Shown in pieces: positions 35,001 through 42,905 of a DNA stretch of 64,000 nucleotides. The first letter of the stretch is position 1; every line of letters starts with the position of its first letter. The DNA comes from Arcanobacterium pinnipediorum (GTDB taxonomy: Bacteria > Actinomycetota > Actinomycetes > Actinomycetales > Actinomycetaceae), in the NCBI RefSeq assembly GCF_023973165.1, contig NZ_CP099547.1:1240001-1304000 (forward strand), in the 5' to 3' direction. The position numbers were made by a program, and so were the translations under genes. The notes beneath the pieces are model-generated. The model made no database searches. It was not told where the DNA came from and worked only from the letters and a program-made list of their open reading frames with translations.

Positions 35001-36683
35001 CCTCAAGCACCCGGATTGCACGAAATCATTGTCACAGGTAAGGACGGTAACGAACTTGCAGTGATGATGTTTGAGATCAAAGCGCGCTACCCACATGGTG
35101 TTATTCCTAATGCTGGAGCACTTAAACCCATCACCGGCGATGATAAGCCACGCATCGAGATCAGTAATGGACACATCGACTTGTTTACTGTTCTGGCTAA
35201 ACAAGGCAAACTCGTGGTTGTTGCCAAAGATGATTCACATGGCGGGCTCACCCATCACAACCCGCATGACGTCTACTGGCGAGTAAAGAACAATGCTTTT
35301 ACACAACTGCCAGATACGTTGTCAGATGGGTTACCGTCCTCCGGCTACTTCCTTGATCAGGCTGGCAAGGATCAAGATACTCAGCTTTTCCCAGGCTGGG
35401 ACACAAATGGGGTCAAGCCAGACTTCGGCCCTACAGATTTGATCTTTACCAAGATTGTTACGCCAAAGGACGGGCAGGTATTCCTCTTCTCCAATGGTCG
35501 CACTGGTGGAATCACACCAACATTGACCTCGAATTCATTTGAGCTCAATACCGGTTCAATCATCCACCAAGAAAAACCAGCTCACGTTCATACCAATTGG
35601 GTATTTTCTAAGCCTGGTATCTACGAGATGGAAGTCAAAGCTGTGGCTACACCAGTTAATGGAGGTCCTCAAGTTGAGTCCGCACCAGTGACATACACGT
35701 GGCTTGTTGGAGATGAAACACAGCCTTTAACTAAAGTAACGAAGCAACAGCCAAAGCAAAACCCCGGCACCGAGGGGCAAAATGGCTCCGAAGGCAACAA
35801 CGACTCCACCAACGGGGGCACAGCTAACGCTAACTTAGCAAACTCAGATGGAACTGCCTCTACTCAAGGCGGATCTGGAACAGGTGCCGACAAGCCGTTA
35901 GCAAAGTGTTTCCCCAAGCAACAAGGTGGGAATGGCGCTCAAACGATTATTCCGCAAATCAAGGATGATCGGAGCGCTCCAGGTAAATGGGTTGATCCTG
36001 CAACGCTTGCCTTCGCTGTAGGTGGTGCCGGTCAGGCAACAACTAACCAAGCGATCGGTTCAATTGGCTCAGGTAGCGAAGTTTGGATGATCTCTGCTAC
36101 TCAAGTCGAAAATGTTCCATGGGTAGGAGCAAACACTCAAAACCCAAGCTTCCTCGAAAAGACAAAGGGCAGCGCGACATTGACGCTCACCTCCTTCTCT
36201 GGACCTGGAAAGATGGAAGTCTACACCTCGGGTAATTTCGGCAAAGTCGTTGGTCAAAAGTGGTTTACCGGAAACGGTAACTCTGGTTCTGGCTCAGTTA
36301 CGCTCAAGCCAAATAGCCACGTCCATCCCAACTGGGTATTCGATAAACCCGGAACCTACAAGGTTGGTATTACGATGGAAGCAGAAGCTAAGGATGGCAA
36401 GAAACTTTCTGGTTCCACAACGCTCACCTTCAATGTCGGCCAAGGCTCCGGAATCACCGGCGGCCACTTTGACCTCGGCCCAACTGTTGGTGCAGCTGGT
36501 TCCACCACCGTCTGGCTGGACGCAGATGGTAATCCTTGTACTCCAGATGCCAACGATTTAGCTGCAGCGGGTCTGGCAAAAACTGGTGTATCAAGCACCG
36601 TCACTGCCACTCTTCTCTCGGGCGCCCTAATGCTCGGTGGAATTGCAGCTCTCATCTACCGTCGCAAGGTCAAGCGCGGTTAA
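32085..36683 (+). CDS. Wall-anchored surface protein with five 'choice-of-anchor M' H-x-H repeats
   Basis: A 1532-residue exported protein. A signal peptide ends at AYA-S (about residue 28). Five long repeats follow, each closing in a H-[TV]-H-x-x-W-x-F block: GHTHAHWFF (~203), GHTHGLWIF (~469), SHVHTNWVF (~832), AHVHTNWVF (~1165), SHVHPNWVF (~1410); most open with a G-H-x-D-x-F strand. They match the actinobacterial surface-anchored domain (TIGR03769-type). Linkers are rich in Asp, Ser, Glu or Pro. The C-terminus has LAKTG, a hydrophobic helix and RRKVKRG, a sortase signal. Relatives elsewhere neighbour metal ABC transporters, so the paired histidines may bind Zn or Mn. Expression may be metal-controlled from the box upstream. 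Confidence 0.88.
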   Translation: MKLAKIRVAIYSAVSALLLSMISLPAYASDPAIVFDDGHTDAFYIDSTNGELNVLVNHGLSNDKYDPNNVQFNIAPLAYGDYSDQMPFLTRGAIGYYTSNWDLEKYFEPGWTAPGYRENGFHSMRIDFTNVEGPGSVALLGNSFSEDDPLGTFLVPSSELSKVDDFIAQLDNEETAKAARNLYAVKGFPGGTYYIEPGVSLPIFGHTHAHWFFTAAGTYKLTGHAVGVTQDGQTVTSEPFTSTFNIIKSEKDGVAPTTPDATDGAPADDTDSTSQQTPDDSSNSADSQDTQPDSEDNPADSDDSEDSADDEDDTAIDRTEKISDKYIFKDPITLGAGHTDGFFVLTDGAKPRLVVRENLTSYEGTLRSPDSVTFHLRKEFYEKIDMNGTFKEGAGYHTNRKMRGLDQFSPGWSVDNFSSHGYKNIAVKFLSVKGPGKVVLSGTPKLDYSLNPVLSTGSPYLTEGAELPVYGHTHGLWIFTKAGNYEFTAQVIATTLDGETVTSDPVNYHWQIDAHPDDTGSSQGTDSAEPDDSQTDEPNNSGDLDGSEDSSDSDDSDEDFADLKILTSAPAIHPGDEITIKASHLPKNNSFRIFAMSKSTFAITPIADDLTSDDQGQISTTLTLPASLKPGKYFLALSKTGSEEQLANANLTVVEDTTRPLLPGDEIGSGNEDDSAPQTDQTVRNFVKTHEKVVLDHGHLDLFTAVAHEGKLLLLAKDDSTNEGILRDPADITLRIHNNALGDLPKGIDKTLPSRGYYLDAAGLSQQEILFPGWDTYGVAPTFGTTDIIINKVDGPGKVYLFNFKRQGGIEPAFTSQKYEMENGSTIRQESPSHVHTNWVFTEPGQYTMEVQARAIPTDGGEPVLSNVATYRWFVGDTDKLPDDSTDTPSPDSSGTTPPDSQPDQPKPHEAKPRLSLASGKLVGTEGEIITVQAHGLTPGTAVDFYLHSQPQLLAQNAIADIHGVASARVTIPQAPGLHEIIVTGKDGNELAVMMFEIKARYPHGVIPNAGALKPITGDDKPRIEISNGHIDLFTVLAKQGKLVVVAKDDSHGGLTHHNPHDVYWRVKNNAFTQLPDTLSDGLPSSGYFLDQAGKDQDTQLFPGWDTNGVKPDFGPTDLIFTKIVTPKDGQVFLFSNGRTGGITPTLTSNSFELNTGSIIHQEKPAHVHTNWVFSKPGIYEMEVKAVATPVNGGPQVESAPVTYTWLVGDETQPLTKVTKQQPKQNPGTEGQNGSEGNNDSTNGGTANANLANSDGTASTQGGSGTGADKPLAKCFPKQQGGNGAQTIIPQIKDDRSAPGKWVDPATLAFAVGGAGQATTNQAIGSIGSGSEVWMISATQVENVPWVGANTQNPSFLEKTKGSATLTLTSFSGPGKMEVYTSGNFGKVVGQKWFTGNGNSGSGSVTLKPNSHVHPNWVFDKPGTYKVGITMEAEAKDGKKLSGSTTLTFNVGQGSGITGGHFDLGPTVGAAGSTTVWLDADGNPCTPDANDLAAAGLAKTGVSSTVTATLLSGALMLGGIAALIYRRKVKRG

Positions 36684-36707
36684 CACAACGCTTGAGATAA
36701 GCACATA

Positions 36708-36742
36708 GCAGTGTGGGCCCGGATTTTCCGGGCCCACACTGC
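36708..36742. terminator. 16-bp perfect hairpin after the surface-protein gene
   Basis: GCAGTGTGGGCCCGGA (36708-36723), TTT loop, and its complement (36727-36742), 25 bases past the stop and upstream of the convergent GNAT gene's end. Confidence 0.75.
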
Positions 36743-36815
36743 TTACTACATTGACCATCTCTAGCTCTAGCCGCTACGTAGTAGGTAGCTAGCTACTAGA
36801 TCTGGATTTAGCCTG

Positions 36816-37160
36816 TCACATACTTTGCATAACAGCCTGTTGATCTTCCATAGTTGCTGGACGCCAATTAAGGCCCTCACCATGCTTGCCTAGCCAGCGA
36901 CGTACCATTGGGCACATAGCGACGATGGTTTTATTGGCCGCCTGAGTCTCATTCAGTGCAACTTTAACGAGAGTTCCCGCAAGTCCGCGACCTTCAAGTT
37001 CTGGACGGACTTCGGTATGGAAGAAGATTCGCTCATCGCCGTTATCAACGTATTGTGCAAAACCGGCAACCTCGGAATCCGTATAACGAATTGCGTATAA
37101 GCTATTTCCTTCAATAACCTCTACGGCCTGGCCATTTTTGTCTGTGAGTTGTTCTGTCAT
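36816..37160 (-). CDS. GNAT-like N-acetyltransferase (YjdJ/NATD1 type)
   Basis: A 114-residue short GNAT-fold protein. FFHTEVRPELEGRGLAGTLVKVAL (about 49-72) is the acetyl-CoA pyrophosphate loop in its short form, followed by IVAMCPMVRRWLGKH, the hallmark C-P-[FY/M]-[VA] end of the YjdJ/NATD1 group. Acceptor unknown. It lies 31 bases after the pirin gene on the same strand, likely in one transcript. Confidence 0.82.
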   Translation of the reverse strand: MTEQLTDKNGQAVEVIEGNSLYAIRYTDSEVAGFAQYVDNGDERIFFHTEVRPELEGRGLAGTLVKVALNETQAANKTIVAMCPMVRRWLGKHGEGLNWRPATMEDQQAVMQSM

Positions 37161-37191
37161 TATTTTCCTTTCACAAGTTTATTACTATGAG

Positions 37192-38211
37192 TTAAAAGCG
37201 CACATCAGGACGTGCTACTGGTTGTGGATTCTTGCGTGGCCGAATGGTGACATCGGGCAAAACTGGTGCTGGGATACGTGATAATCCTTGCGGATCATGC
37301 CCAATATAGCCTTCGGTTTTACCATACCGCTCGCTATGTTCTTCCCACGCTTGGCGCATCTGATTCAACTCTGCAGAATCTCGCGCTATGAAATTCCACC
37401 ACATAACGATCTGTTCGGTAAAGGGTTGACCACCGATGAGTACCGTGCGCGCTATCTCATCGCTTGAATTACGAATACGTAATCTGTTTTGTCCGATACC
37501 ACTATAGGCAAGCTCGGTACGCTCAACCTTGGTTCCTTCAACATCAACATTTCCTGAATCAACGAGTAATCCATGCTCATAATCAGGGTTAATATCGAGA
37601 ACAACCGTGGAATGGGGATTGATACGGATCTCGGCACCTAGTAAAGGTGTAAATGTTGGAACGGGTGAAACCGAACCAGCAAGCTCACCAACAAACGTAC
37701 GTATCTGACCGCCGTCGACCTCGATGACCGGCGGAACATAATGGTCAAAGCGTCGTTGCCCGTGCCGGGCACTATCGGGCAAGGCTACCCACAACTGGAC
37801 TCCATGCAAAATGGTGGTGTCTTGTGTGGAGACTTCCGAATGGCAAATGCCATTGCCAGCAGTCATAAAATTTGCTTCACCGGGCTTGACAACCGCGTGG
37901 TTGCCCCCAGAATCATGGTGGGTGATGTTGCCTTCGAAGAGCCATGAAACAGTTTGGAGACCAGAGTGCGGATGTGGTGCTACGTCCATGCCGCCGGTAT
38001 CTGCAACATTATCTGGACCATAATGATCCACGAAACACCACGCTCCAATAAGAGAACGCTGACGTTGCGGGAGTGTGCGATAAACGCTCATCGCGCGCAA
38101 CCCACCCAAAGGCACTTCACGGGAGGTAATAATTTCGATATCAGCCCCATCAACGCAGTGCGGAGTTTGTTGCTCGGTTAAGATTGGAGGCTCATTCATG
38201 GTGTTTGACAT
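37192..38211 (-). CDS. Pirin-family protein
   Basis: A 339-residue bicupin. The N-terminal cupin carries H-P-H-S-G-L-Q-T-V-S-W-L-F-E-G (about 82-96) and GICHSE (about 120-125), which supply the metal-binding histidines and glutamate of pirins. Bacterial pirins oxidise flavonoids such as quercetin or modulate metabolic enzymes; the role here is open. Length is a little above the usual 290-320. First gene of a probable pirin-GNAT pair. Confidence 0.9.
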   Translation of the reverse strand: MSNTMNEPPILTEQQTPHCVDGADIEIITSREVPLGGLRAMSVYRTLPQRQRSLIGAWCFVDHYGPDNVADTGGMDVAPHPHSGLQTVSWLFEGNITHHDSGGNHAVVKPGEANFMTAGNGICHSEVSTQDTTILHGVQLWVALPDSARHGQRRFDHYVPPVIEVDGGQIRTFVGELAGSVSPVPTFTPLLGAEIRINPHSTVVLDINPDYEHGLLVDSGNVDVEGTKVERTELAYSGIGQNRLRIRNSSDEIARTVLIGGQPFTEQIVMWWNFIARDSAELNQMRQAWEEHSERYGKTEGYIGHDPQGLSRIPAPVLPDVTIRPRKNPQPVARPDVRF

Positions 38212-38378
38212 AACCTCATTGTGTCACGTTTGGATCCTAAAAGAGTGAAGGTGTGAGGATCGTTCAGTATTAGCGAACGTAGCGTGTAGCCGCATTAGCT
38301 AAAATGACTGAACGGCAACCGCACGTAGTGGCCTACCTTTCCTCTATCTTTCGGGCCAGGGCGAGGTGTGCACAGCCT

Positions 38379-39347
38379 TTAGTCTTCTCGAGATTGACGA
38401 TAAATATCGGCTAAGATCTTTCCAGCTTCGGGGTCCGAATCTGGTGGCGAGATCAGATGGAAATCTTTGCCACCGGCATTGACAAAGGCCTCCCGGTTCA
38501 ATACTAAAATTTCATCGAGGGTCTCGATACATGATGCGAAGAAGCCTGGAGTTAGCACTAAGATGTTGTGCACTCCTTCGCCAGGAAGTTCGGCCATGCG
38601 CTCGATCGTAGCTGGTTGTAACCATTTTCCGGGACCGAACTTCGATTGATAGGTTGTCTCCCATGCGATATCAATGCCGTGATCATTCAATGCGGCAATG
38701 ATGCTGGCAGTAGTTGCTTCACATTGGGCTTGGTAAAGTTGGGGTTGATGGACTTTGCGTTGCGGAACGCCGTGATAGGACAAGACCAGTTTGTCGATCG
38801 ACGTCGATGCGCTTTTCACATAGTCACGAACCTTGCGGGCATACCACGATATATACCGAGAGTTGCCATACCATGCCTGCGCTCGGATGATCCGTGGACT
38901 ACCTGGTTGGGATTCGATGATATCTACTTGCCGCCAGATGTCAGCAACGGTTGAAGGAGCATACTGTGGGTAAAGCGGGATAATCACTAATTCATCGACG
39001 TCAAGTTCGTCAATCGCAGCTGCGATTGAGGGCTGAGTGTAGGTGGTGGCAAAGCCAACTTTAACGCCCTCGAGTTGCGCAGCGAGATGGTGGGCTTGGG
39101 CTCTGGTGTGAATCAAAAGCGGGGAACCTTCGCTAGTCCAAATAGACTGATAGGTCGGTGCTATCTTCTTTGGACGAACCCGCAAAACAATCTGATTCAA
39201 AATAGGTTTCCAGAGCCATCGAGGCATATCCACCACTGCTGGGTCAGACAAAAAGGAGCGCAAGAAGGTGCGAATATCCTCCGGATTGGGTGACGCTGGC
39301 GTTCCTAGAGCTACAATCAAGCATCCACGTTTCATAACTCCTAGCAT
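38379..39347 (-). CDS. hemH: Ferrochelatase family (coproporphyrin/protoporphyrin ferrochelatase)
   Basis: A 322-residue enzyme inserting Fe2+ into porphyrin. The start LIVALGTPASPNPEDI and DLSD-like segment near the N-terminus, and LVLSYHGVPQRK at about 195-206 with the catalytic His, are characteristic; YQSKFGPGKWLQP follows near 237. A second in-frame ATG at 39335 has AGGAG too close for ideal use, so the first is kept. No other haem genes are in the window, so whether it acts on coproporphyrin (usual for actinobacteria) cannot be read here. Confidence 0.88.
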   Translation of the reverse strand: MLGVMKRGCLIVALGTPASPNPEDIRTFLRSFLSDPAVVDMPRWLWKPILNQIVLRVRPKKIAPTYQSIWTSEGSPLLIHTRAQAHHLAAQLEGVKVGFATTYTQPSIAAAIDELDVDELVIIPLYPQYAPSTVADIWRQVDIIESQPGSPRIIRAQAWYGNSRYISWYARKVRDYVKSASTSIDKLVLSYHGVPQRKVHQPQLYQAQCEATTASIIAALNDHGIDIAWETTYQSKFGPGKWLQPATIERMAELPGEGVHNILVLTPGFFASCIETLDEILVLNREAFVNAGGKDFHLISPPDSDPEAGKILADIYRQSRED

Positions 39348-39529
39348 ATCGTCTCTAAGACCATATTTCGCATTATGTTGATAATTCGCGGTTACCAGCT
39401 ATTCTAGCGGTGCACATCAGCCAACATGTTCCGTAAATTACCACCCTTAAAAATTTAATAGTTTATTTTTCAATAAAATAGGAGTATGGTAGAGGCATAA
39501 CGACATACAACAAGTGTCAGGAGAAAGAA

Positions 39530-41284
39530 ATGACTACCTCAACAATGGTTCCAGCAGCAGATGAAATGATGCGCGTCCTATACGAATGGGGAGTCAAGCG
39601 TATCTACGGTCTTCCAGGTGGATCACTTGATTCAACAATGAACTCAATCCACACCTACCGTGACCGCATCGATTACATCGGTGTGCGCCATGAAGAATTC
39701 GGCGCACTGGCAGCAGTTGCCGAAGCAAAGATAACCGGACGTATTGGCGTAATGTTAGGCTCAGCCGGCCCAGGCGCAGCACACCTCGTCAATGGACTCT
39801 ACGATGCCAAAATGGACAACATTCCAGTCCTAGCCATCGTCGGTCAAGTCCCCAGTTCGCGTATGAACCTCGACTTCTTCCAAGAGCTACCCGAAAATCC
39901 CATGTTCGCTGACGCCACCGTCTACAACCGTACCGTGATGACAGCCGAACAACTCCCGCTCGTTATCGATACCGCGATCCGCACCGCCTACGCCAAGCGC
40001 GGACCCGCCGTCGTCGTCTTACCAAAAGACTTAGGCTGGAAGGAAATCGAACAAGGCGCCTACCCGGTATCAGCCAATGTTCGCTCCGAACAAAACGCAA
40101 CCTACCCCATCTCAGAACAAAAGATTAACGAGGCGCTCGACCTTCTAAGCGCCGCCAAACGTCCAGTAATCTACTTCGGACAAGGCGCACGCCAAGCTGG
40201 CGAAGAACTCTTGAAAGCCTCCCAATTACTCGGTGCCCCCTTAATGTCGACCTATCTAGCTAAAGGAATCATCGACCACGATACCGAGTCCTACATGATC
40301 TCCACCGGCCGCGTTGCAACCAAACCATCAGTAGATGCTGGACGATCCGCAGATGCAGTCTTATTCATTGGTACCAACTACGAATTTGGCGAATTCTTCT
40401 TCCACCCACAGGCAAAGTTCATCGACGTCAACATCAACCCGATGGTCCTCGGAGCCCGGCACGCCGCCGAACTCGGCTTCCAGGCAGACGCACGCCAGTT
40501 CCTGAGCGCGCTCAACGACGCCGCTACCAAGCGTGGCTTAGATGGCACACAGTCACCGTGGTTAGCAGCTGCCAAAGAAAATCGCGCCCAGTGGGAGACC
40601 TGGATCAGCAAGCAAACCACTGACGAATCCCCTATTCGTCTCGAAACTGTATTCCACGAAATTAACAAGGTTGCCGCCCCTGACGCGCTCTTCGGTATCG
40701 ATGTCGGCAACGTCAATATCGCCTCGGCTCGTTTCCTCAAAGTCAATCCAGGCCAACAGTTCACCACCTCCCCACTCTTTGCCACCATGGGCTACGGCCT
40801 TCCGGCAGCAGTTGCCGGATCCTTAGAATATCCACAGCGCCAAGTCTGGAATCTCGCAGGAGATGGCGGAATAACCATGGTTATCCAAGGATTGACAACT
40901 GCAGCCGAACATCATCTTCCCATCATTTCAGTAGTCTTGACTAACGAATCTTTGGGATATATCGAAGCCGAACAAGATGACACAAACCAGCCACACTCTG
41001 GTATTGCGCTCTCAGATCTTGATTTCGCCAAGATTGCCGAAGGCTTTGGTGTGCAAGGTCTAACGGTTCGCACCGCAGATGAACTGCGTGCAGCCTTAGC
41101 CAAAGCACAACACACCACCGAGCCGATTCTTATTGATGTCAAGGTGACAAACGATCGCATGCTCCCAGTAGAACAGTTCCCGCAATCACGCGATGAACGC
41201 GCAGACTTCGATGAGTTCCGCGCTTCCTACCGCGCTCAAGATCTCGAACCGTTCGCTGAGATTTTAGCTCGTCATCAGGCATAA
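39530..41284 (+). CDS. spxB: Pyruvate oxidase (thiamine-diphosphate/FAD enzyme)
   Basis: A 584-residue ThDP enzyme. RHEEFGALAA near residue 54 carries the cofactor-activating Glu, GSAGPGAAHLVNGLYDAK (about 83-100) and the FAD-binding middle domain follow, and the ThDP motif AGDGGITMVIQG starts near 443. The sequence, without the C-terminal membrane peptide of E. coli PoxB, resembles the lactic-acid-bacterial enzyme, which makes acetyl phosphate, CO2 and H2O2 from pyruvate, phosphate and O2. It would give ATP via acetate kinase. A GGAGAAAG ribosome site precedes the ATG. Single gene. Distinguishing it from acetolactate synthase-like homologues rests on the LPGGSLDSTMN and FFQELPENPMFAD segments. 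Confidence 0.88.
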   Translation: MTTSTMVPAADEMMRVLYEWGVKRIYGLPGGSLDSTMNSIHTYRDRIDYIGVRHEEFGALAAVAEAKITGRIGVMLGSAGPGAAHLVNGLYDAKMDNIPVLAIVGQVPSSRMNLDFFQELPENPMFADATVYNRTVMTAEQLPLVIDTAIRTAYAKRGPAVVVLPKDLGWKEIEQGAYPVSANVRSEQNATYPISEQKINEALDLLSAAKRPVIYFGQGARQAGEELLKASQLLGAPLMSTYLAKGIIDHDTESYMISTGRVATKPSVDAGRSADAVLFIGTNYEFGEFFFHPQAKFIDVNINPMVLGARHAAELGFQADARQFLSALNDAATKRGLDGTQSPWLAAAKENRAQWETWISKQTTDESPIRLETVFHEINKVAAPDALFGIDVGNVNIASARFLKVNPGQQFTTSPLFATMGYGLPAAVAGSLEYPQRQVWNLAGDGGITMVIQGLTTAAEHHLPIISVVLTNESLGYIEAEQDDTNQPHSGIALSDLDFAKIAEGFGVQGLTVRTADELRAALAKAQHTTEPILIDVKVTNDRMLPVEQFPQSRDERADFDEFRASYRAQDLEPFAEILARHQA

Positions 41285-41300
41285 CTAGCTGGAAAAACTT

Positions 41301-41338
41301 CGTGTGGTGCGGAAACTGAGCGGTCGCCGCACCACACG
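41301..41338 (+). terminator. 12-bp hairpin after the pyruvate oxidase gene
   Basis: CGTGTGGTGCGG (41301-41312) and its complement (41327-41338) with a 14-base loop, 17 bases past the stop. No T-run follows. Confidence 0.55.
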
Positions 41339-41426
41339 AGCCCAGAGGCAAGATAATTCACATCCCTTGCCACGCCGTTATGGGTGCACAAAAGATACGG
41401 TTCTGGCAAAATACTACTCGGTACAC

Positions 41427-41515
41427 CACCTGGGGCAGCAGGTGAGATACGCGCCGTAGAGGCAGTGAGAGCGTCGCTGTACTTAAACTCACCTACCGTT
41501 TTGACGCTCAAGGAG
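41427..41515 (+). promoter_or_regulatory. Leader with alternative helices before the queuosine-precursor transporter
   Basis: AGGTGAG (41440-41446) can pair with CACCT upstream (41427-41431) or with CTCACCT downstream (41488-41494), but not both. A further stem GAGCGTC/GACGCTC (41469-41475, 41503-41509) abuts the ribosome site AAGGAG (41510-41515). This exclusive pairing is riboswitch-like; it does not match the preQ1 class I or II consensus I remember. Confidence 0.35.
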
Positions 41516-41520
41516 TACTC

Positions 41521-42192
41521 ATGTCTGCCCATAAGGCAAAATTTGCCCCTACCGGAACTGGCCTCTACCCTATTTTTGTTGCAGTAATGGCTGTTGTTTT
41601 GATTTTGTCAAACATCGGCGCATCTAAACCCGTCACCTTTGGCCCGATTCTAACTGACGGGGGTTTCTTCCTCTTCCCCTTCGCCTATATCATCGGCGAT
41701 GTTGTCTCGGAAGTTTATGGATGGAAAGCCTCGCGCCGGGCAGTTATCGTGACATTTGCGCTATCCATCTTTGCCGCACTGTGCTACTGGATAATCATCG
41801 CACTCCCTGGCGCAGATTTTTATGACGGCCAAGACTCTTTAGTGCGCACCCTTGGTCCAGTCTGGCAAATTGTTCTCGCTTCGCTCTTAGGATTCCTAGC
41901 CGGTCAGCTATCTAATGCTTTCACCATGGTTCAACTAAAGAAGCGTTCGGGTGAGAAAATGCTGTTCGGCCGCATGGCCGCCTCAACAATCGTTGGCGAA
42001 TTTGTTGATACCCTCGTCTTTTGTTCCATCGCCGCTCAAGTTCTAGAATTTCCAGATTTCTCTTCGTTCCTAAACTATCTCTTTGTTGGCTTCACCTACA
42101 AAACTGCTGTTGAGCTCATCTTCTCCCCGATCACTATGGGGGTTATGAACATCGTTAAGCGCGCCGAACCGGAGTATGGCGTTGAGCAATAA
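41521..42192 (+). CDS. Queuosine-precursor transporter (YhhQ/COG1738 family)
   Basis: A 223-residue integral membrane protein with about six helices. The N-terminal LSNIGASKPVTFGPILTDGGFFLFPFAYI and GDVVSEVYGWKASRRA are diagnostic of the COG1738 family, which takes up queuine or 7-deazaguanine precursors for tRNA queuosine. It has an AAGGAG ribosome site and a structured 236-base leader. Its 3' end overlaps the convergent nitroreductase gene by 38 bases. No queuosine synthesis genes are in the window, in line with a salvage role. Confidence 0.88.
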   Translation: MSAHKAKFAPTGTGLYPIFVAVMAVVLILSNIGASKPVTFGPILTDGGFFLFPFAYIIGDVVSEVYGWKASRRAVIVTFALSIFAALCYWIIIALPGADFYDGQDSLVRTLGPVWQIVLASLLGFLAGQLSNAFTMVQLKKRSGEKMLFGRMAASTIVGEFVDTLVFCSIAAQVLEFPDFSSFLNYLFVGFTYKTAVELIFSPITMGVMNIVKRAEPEYGVEQ

Positions 42193-42859
42193 ATTCTAGT
42201 GGCGGATGGGCTGCACGGAATTGATTTACTGGCGCATCCGTCCCATACCCTAACGCGAACCCGGTGACGAGGGCATATTGGTTAGGGATATCGAATAGCT
42301 CATCTGCCGGACGCCTCCATCCAGCAAGCAGGCCGAGTGGGCAAGAATCTACACCGTGAGCTTTGGCTGATAAGAATAGTGTTTGCAGCATCAGCCCAGC
42401 ATCCAGTGCCGAATAGGGCAAGAAGTCACGGTGAATAAAGACCAGACCTATAACGGGTGCGCCAAATGCTTCAAAGTTACGTCGCATGTGCATTCCGCGA
42501 GCGAGTTTGTCTTCGCGTTCGATGTTCAAATGCCGGTAGAGCTCTAGACCTACCTGGACTTGGCGCGGGCGAAGATCATCTGGATAAGGCGCGAAAATAT
42601 CGTAATCGCCGTCGATATCTGGTTCTGTATTCGTCGCTTGCGCAGCTGAAAAAGCATCAAACTCACGCAGGTAGGCGGCGCGTAATTGTTGCGCTTGGTC
42701 ACCACTGGCCAATGCTATTTGGTAGGGGCGCGTATTCGACCAGCTGGGTGCCCATCGGGCGTCTTCGAAAATAGCGGCGAGAATTTCAGCTGGAATCTCT
42801 GTTTCGTTGAAATCCCGCGTAGTTTGGCGAGTGCGGTTGAGCTGGGAGAATTGATTCAT
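42155..42859 (-). CDS. Nitroreductase-family protein
   Basis: A 234-residue flavin oxidoreductase. RQTTRDFNETEIPAEILAAIFEDARWAPSWSNTRPYQI (residues about 11-48) forms the FMN-binding entry, and SCPLGLLAGWRRPADE with VTGFALGYGT close to the C-terminus completes it. These enzymes use NAD(P)H to reduce nitroaromatics, quinones or other compounds. Substrate unknown. It is divergent from the S66 peptidase gene (46-base gap) and overlaps the transporter gene at its 3' end. Confidence 0.88.
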   Translation of the reverse strand: MNQFSQLNRTRQTTRDFNETEIPAEILAAIFEDARWAPSWSNTRPYQIALASGDQAQQLRAAYLREFDAFSAAQATNTEPDIDGDYDIFAPYPDDLRPRQVQVGLELYRHLNIEREDKLARGMHMRRNFEAFGAPVIGLVFIHRDFLPYSALDAGLMLQTLFLSAKAHGVDSCPLGLLAGWRRPADELFDIPNQYALVTGFALGYGTDAPVNQFRAAHPPLEFIAQRHTPVRRA

Positions 42860-42905
42860 AGTGGTTATCCTACGGTTTGGTATCGCGTAGGGCTAGAGTA
42901 GTTTT

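Noticed and set aside
41345..41520. Canonical preQ1 riboswitch
   Set aside because: The class I and II consensus stems and tails that I remember are not present; only alternative helices are reported.
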